The notes under the pieces are model-generated. The model saw only the letters and a list, made by a program, of their open reading frames with translations. It was not told the origin of the DNA and searched no databases. Shown in pieces: positions 35,393 through 38,609 of a stretch of 38,609 bases of DNA. A program made the translations under genes and the position numbers. Source of the stretch: Myxococcota bacterium (GTDB lineage: Bacteria; Myxococcota; UBA727; JAHDBA01); assembly GCA_020627505.1 (NCBI GenBank), contig JAHDGS010000012.1, forward strand, positions 1-38,609, in the 5' to 3' direction. Within the stretch, counting starts at the first letter, position 1. Each line of letters begins with the position of its first letter.

Positions 35393-35839
35393 TTACATGA
35401 TATCCTCAGGTACATCACCTGCTTGTTCTAAAAGACGATTGGCTGCCTCTTCAAGATCTGGATGACGGACTTGTCCTCGGGCGCAAACATCATACCCTCG
35501 AAATGGATAGACTTTATAAACAAGTGGTAAGAATGACTCACGATCATGCTCAAAGAACTCATCAAGAACTGCACCAACAAATTCGACAAGTAAGTACACC
35601 GGGTGGTCATGCTGCTTGTTGATATTATCCACAAAGAAGGCCATATCATAAAGTGTATCGCCATTGCCAATCTGAAGCTCGATGAAGGCCGCAACATCTT
35701 CACGGAAACACGAAAGCTGTAAAGACTCATCCTGTTTCAAGTAAGAGGAAAAACGATTCGACAAGACGTGGTATATTGATGCCTGCTCATCTTCGGCAAG
35801 CGGTGTGTTGCAAATATCACGCGGATTCGAAGTGATCAT
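35393..35839 (-). CDS. Hypothetical protein
   Basis: 148-aa ORF with balanced composition; no known domain recognised. Confidence 0.55.
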   Translation of the reverse strand: MITSNPRDICNTPLAEDEQASIYHVLSNRFSSYLKQDESLQLSCFREDVAAFIELQIGNGDTLYDMAFFVDNINKQHDHPVYLLVEFVGAVLDEFFEHDRESFLPLVYKVYPFRGYDVCARGQVRHPDLEEAANRLLEQAGDVPEDIM

Positions 35840-35913
35840 GCTTTACCTTAATCGGATCCCAAATAATGTCAAAGTACTGTCGCACATAAATACCGTCGGT
35901 ACGGATAGTTCAT

Positions 35914-36342
35914 ATGCCTTCTTTCAAAGATGTTGTTGAGTCATGTAATCAAGTCATATGGAAAGCATCCGTGACTCGACAAATACCGGTATCTGCCCGC
36001 TATATGACTGAAAAGGAATGGGTGTTGTTTATGAATGACCATCATTCGTATTCTGCAAAGCCAACATACTTATTTATCGGCGAAATGGACGATTGGAGAG
36101 ATCTGCATGATACAGATAGTGTTGCGTGTCCACTTGATGCGTGCCTTGATGATAAACTCTACTATCTACGACAGATTGAGAAACTCACGATCGTTTTATG
36201 GCGCTTCGAACAGCATTTTAAGGCACTTGATTTATCAGTTGAGCGACTTTTTCAACTATATGTATTATTGGCACAGTTCGCTGCTGCTATGAATGCGGAG
36301 CTCATCATTATTGTGGAGGATTCCAATGCTTCGGATCGATAG
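35914..36342 (+). CDS. Hypothetical protein
   Basis: 142-aa ORF; 3' end convergently overlaps 36308..37027. Confidence 0.5.
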   Translation: MPSFKDVVESCNQVIWKASVTRQIPVSARYMTEKEWVLFMNDHHSYSAKPTYLFIGEMDDWRDLHDTDSVACPLDACLDDKLYYLRQIEKLTIVLWRFEQHFKALDLSVERLFQLYVLLAQFAAAMNAELIIIVEDSNASDR

Positions 36343-37027
36343 GGTGTCCTAACGCATTTTGTAAAGACTGCATTTCGACATCGATGAGCCGCATATCCCG
36401 CTGTTTGGCCACTTGCTCAAGTAATTTATCTCCGAGGTCCCTGATTTGTCGATAGTTGACTCGCCAGCCATTTGGTTCTTTGAGCATTGAAAAGAAGACA
36501 GGGACAGGGGTGCCGCCGGCTGTGACCGCCACCCGGGCTTCTTGGCTATTTCCGGTAATGGTGCTGAGTTGTATCGCGTCCATGGCTTCACGCTTCATGA
36601 TACCTGCTGCGACGATTCGAGCGAAAAAATCACTTGGCTTCGTATGTCGAATGACCTCAAGTGGAATGCCGTCACGAATCATCAAAATAAGCATCCGATC
36701 GCTTGAACCAAAGGTCATCATTTCTTTCTGTGGTGCCGTTTGAACTTTTGAAGCGATCGCTTCGAAGTGTTGATGACTGTCACTCGATAGGAATTGGGCC
36801 GCTGTATGACCATCACTCTTTTGTGTCGCGCGGAGGTAGGAAAGCAGTGCATCATGAATTAACTTTTTATCACCATCTGCAAGTAGATCGGCAGAATCGT
36901 CTGAGGTGTATTCATATGGTGCGAATGTGTCAGTGGACACCTCTTTTGGTTGCTCGATGACAACAGCTTGTTGAGTCGCACAGCCGAAACAGAGCAAGAA
37001 GAATAAAATCGAAAGTACTTTTTTCAT
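36308..37027 (-). CDS. Lipoprotein, unknown function
   Basis: Signal and lipobox LFFLLCFGCATQ; ATGA overlap with the upstream PLP-enzyme gene. Confidence 0.7.
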   Translation of the reverse strand: MKKVLSILFFLLCFGCATQQAVVIEQPKEVSTDTFAPYEYTSDDSADLLADGDKKLIHDALLSYLRATQKSDGHTAAQFLSSDSHQHFEAIASKVQTAPQKEMMTFGSSDRMLILMIRDGIPLEVIRHTKPSDFFARIVAAGIMKREAMDAIQLSTITGNSQEARVAVTAGGTPVPVFFSMLKEPNGWRVNYRQIRDLGDKLLEQVAKQRDMRLIDVEMQSLQNALGHPIDPKHWNPPQ

Positions 37028-38166
37028 GCGTTAAACGCTCCTTCAAGATCGGTCATGAGATCATGAATCGATTCGATGCCAACAGAAAGGCGAATGAGAC
37101 CATCATCGATACCCAACTGGGCTCGCATATCGGGTGGGACTGAAGCATGGGTCATAATCGCAGGGTGCTCAATGAGACTTTCAACACCACCGAGGCTCTC
37201 GGCCAAAGAAAAGACTGAAACATTCTCAAGAATATTTTTCGCGCGTTCAAGTCCGCCTTTAATGACAAACGAAATCATCCCACCGGGGGCTCGCATTTGC
37301 CGCTTGGCCAATTCGTATTGCGGATGACTTTCGAGACCAGGATAGTAGACACGCTCAACATCTGGATGCGCCTCAAGCCAATTGGCAATCGTTTTTGCAT
37401 TCTCGACATGTCGGTCCATTCGGACATGCAATGTTTTTGTGCCGCGAAGGGTTAAGAAACAATCCATTGGACCTGGAACACCTCCAGATGAGTTTTGGAC
37501 AAATGCAATACGTTCATCCCAAGCTTTATCGTTTGTGATCACTGCTCCGCCAACGACATCACTGTGGCCACCGAGATATTTGGTCGTGGAGTGGACAACA
37601 AGTGTGGCGCCAAGCGCAAGCGGGCTTTGTAGATAAGGCGTCGCAAATGTATTATCGACAACGACTGGCAGTGCGCCTGCGGCTTTGCAAATCGCTTCGA
37701 TATCGACCAGCTTCATCATCGGGTTTGTCGGTGTTTCGACCCAAACAAGTGCCGTTTCATCACGTTTCGCGTTTTCGAAGGCCTTTAAATCCGTCAGATC
37801 GACAAATGAAAAAGAAATGCCAAATCGGGTGTAGATTTTATCAAATAATCGAAATGTGCCACCATAAAGATCGTCAGATGCGATGATATGGTCGCCGGCT
37901 TTGAGACACATTAAAATCGCTGATGTTGCCGCACAGCCTGAGCCAAAACATCGACCGAACTGGCCACCCTCAAGTGCGGCCAAGTTATCTTCGAGTGCTT
38001 GCCGTGTCGGGTTACCTGTACGTGAATATTCGTAGCCTGTATGGGCACCCGGACTTTCTTGAACATACGTTGAGGTTTGAAAAATAGGTGTCATTATTGC
38101 ACCGGTCGTTGGGTCAGGTTTCTGGCCTGCGTGGATGGCACGTGTTTCAATCGCATATTTGGACAT
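37024..38166 (-). CDS. Cys/Met-metabolism PLP-dependent enzyme (cystathionine gamma-synthase/lyase type)
   Basis: TGYEYSRTGNPTRQALEDNLAALEGG, VDNTFATPYLQSPLALGATLVVHSTTKYLGGHSDVVGG; SD GGAG upstream. Confidence 0.93.
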   Translation of the reverse strand: MSKYAIETRAIHAGQKPDPTTGAIMTPIFQTSTYVQESPGAHTGYEYSRTGNPTRQALEDNLAALEGGQFGRCFGSGCAATSAILMCLKAGDHIIASDDLYGGTFRLFDKIYTRFGISFSFVDLTDLKAFENAKRDETALVWVETPTNPMMKLVDIEAICKAAGALPVVVDNTFATPYLQSPLALGATLVVHSTTKYLGGHSDVVGGAVITNDKAWDERIAFVQNSSGGVPGPMDCFLTLRGTKTLHVRMDRHVENAKTIANWLEAHPDVERVYYPGLESHPQYELAKRQMRAPGGMISFVIKGGLERAKNILENVSVFSLAESLGGVESLIEHPAIMTHASVPPDMRAQLGIDDGLIRLSVGIESIHDLMTDLEGAFNA

Positions 38167-38228
38167 GTTAAACTCTCCTTGATAGAAGCCTAACCTAAAA
38201 GCGGTTAGAACCCATGGAATTTTCCGAA

Positions 38229-38609
38229 CTATTCGAGGTTATTTTTGTTGTTGTGTATGTACAAGAGCAGTAACTGCTCTAGCTTATCGGGATAGGCATA
38301 GAAGGCGATATCCAACCTGTCCCACATTGCTAAGGTGCTTTGTGACATATCTTCTATTTGTTTTCTTCTTTTTTTGAGTGATTTTGGAATTGGAGATGTC
38401 GGAAATATTTGAATGGCCTGCTCTAGAATTTTAGTTATATGAGTCGCTTTTATTTCTTTGAGAGCGGCTATTGTTTCATATGGATATTCGCCAGAATGAT
38501 TGAAAAAATATTGGTCAAAACCACCGTTGTTGACTTGTGATTCAAGCATTTCAATAAATAGAATATTCTTCTCAATTTTATTAAGTGAATCGAAATCGTT
38601 TTCCTCGGT
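38229..38609 (-). CDS. DUF4375 (DMP19-like) domain protein, 5' end truncated by the window edge
   Basis: ESQVNNGGFDQYFFNHSGEYPYETIAALKEI; reading frame stays open upstream (TEENDFDSLNKIEKNILFIEMLESQ...) to the window end. Confidence 0.75.
   Translation of the reverse strand, partial: TEENDFDSLNKIEKNILFIEMLESQVNNGGFDQYFFNHSGEYPYETIAALKEIKATHITKILEQAIQIFPTSPIPKSLKKRRKQIEDMSQSTLAMWDRLDIAFYAYPDKLEQLLLLYIHNNKNNLE

Noticed and set aside
1-38609. tRNA, rRNA or CRISPR loci
   Set aside because: No rRNA-like sequence, tRNA TTCRANNCY/CCA-like structure or spacer array was noticed by eye, though a covariance-model scan was not possible

Overview
This 38.6 kb window looks chromosomal, from a Gram-negative delta-proteobacterium-like organism (Myxococcota/Bradymonadales-like). 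That placement rests on DUF4215 'CGDG..EECDDGN..DGCS..C' repeats, a MYXO-CTERM-like tail and many lipoboxes. Left part: a Lys/Glu/Asp-rich exported protein, a complete IS701-like insertion sequence (about 847-2258), a small membrane protein and an ETHE1-like MBL hydrolase. Next is a tightly packed operon-like block, about 3.65-7.48 kb. It encodes an unannotated 54-aa exported Cys-rich peptide with four perfect CxCxxx hexads, an ECF sigma factor, an overlapping multi-TM Cys-containing putative anti-sigma protein, the MbnP/MbnH copper-protein/di-haem pair, and a c-type cytochrome lipoprotein. The IS-to-copper block is flanked by about 100-bp direct repeats (206-305 and 7482-7581, about 91% identical), where the second copy is the 3' end of the Lys-rich gene plus its terminator. 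Middle: haem-motif lipoprotein, SDR, EF-hand/HExxH metallopeptidase, exported GH31 (sulfoquinovosidase-like), OM beta-barrel, sphingomyelinase-like EEP phosphatase, fatty-acid desaturase, CrtI-like oxidoreductase, DUF2147. A Fur-box-preceded Fe(III) ABC transporter is divergent from a 1890-aa gingipain-like (C25) surface protease with a propeller, DUF4215 repeats and a MYXO-CTERM-like anchor. Right part: bestrophin, OYE-family oxidoreductase, UvrD/Rep helicase, psd, a coiled-coil protein with uncharacterised neighbours, a lipoprotein, a Cys/Met-metabolism PLP enzyme and a truncated DUF4375 gene. The best candidate for a new system is the peptide-ECF-anti-sigma-MbnP-MbnH-cytochrome operon. All assignments were made by eye from motifs; no searches were run.
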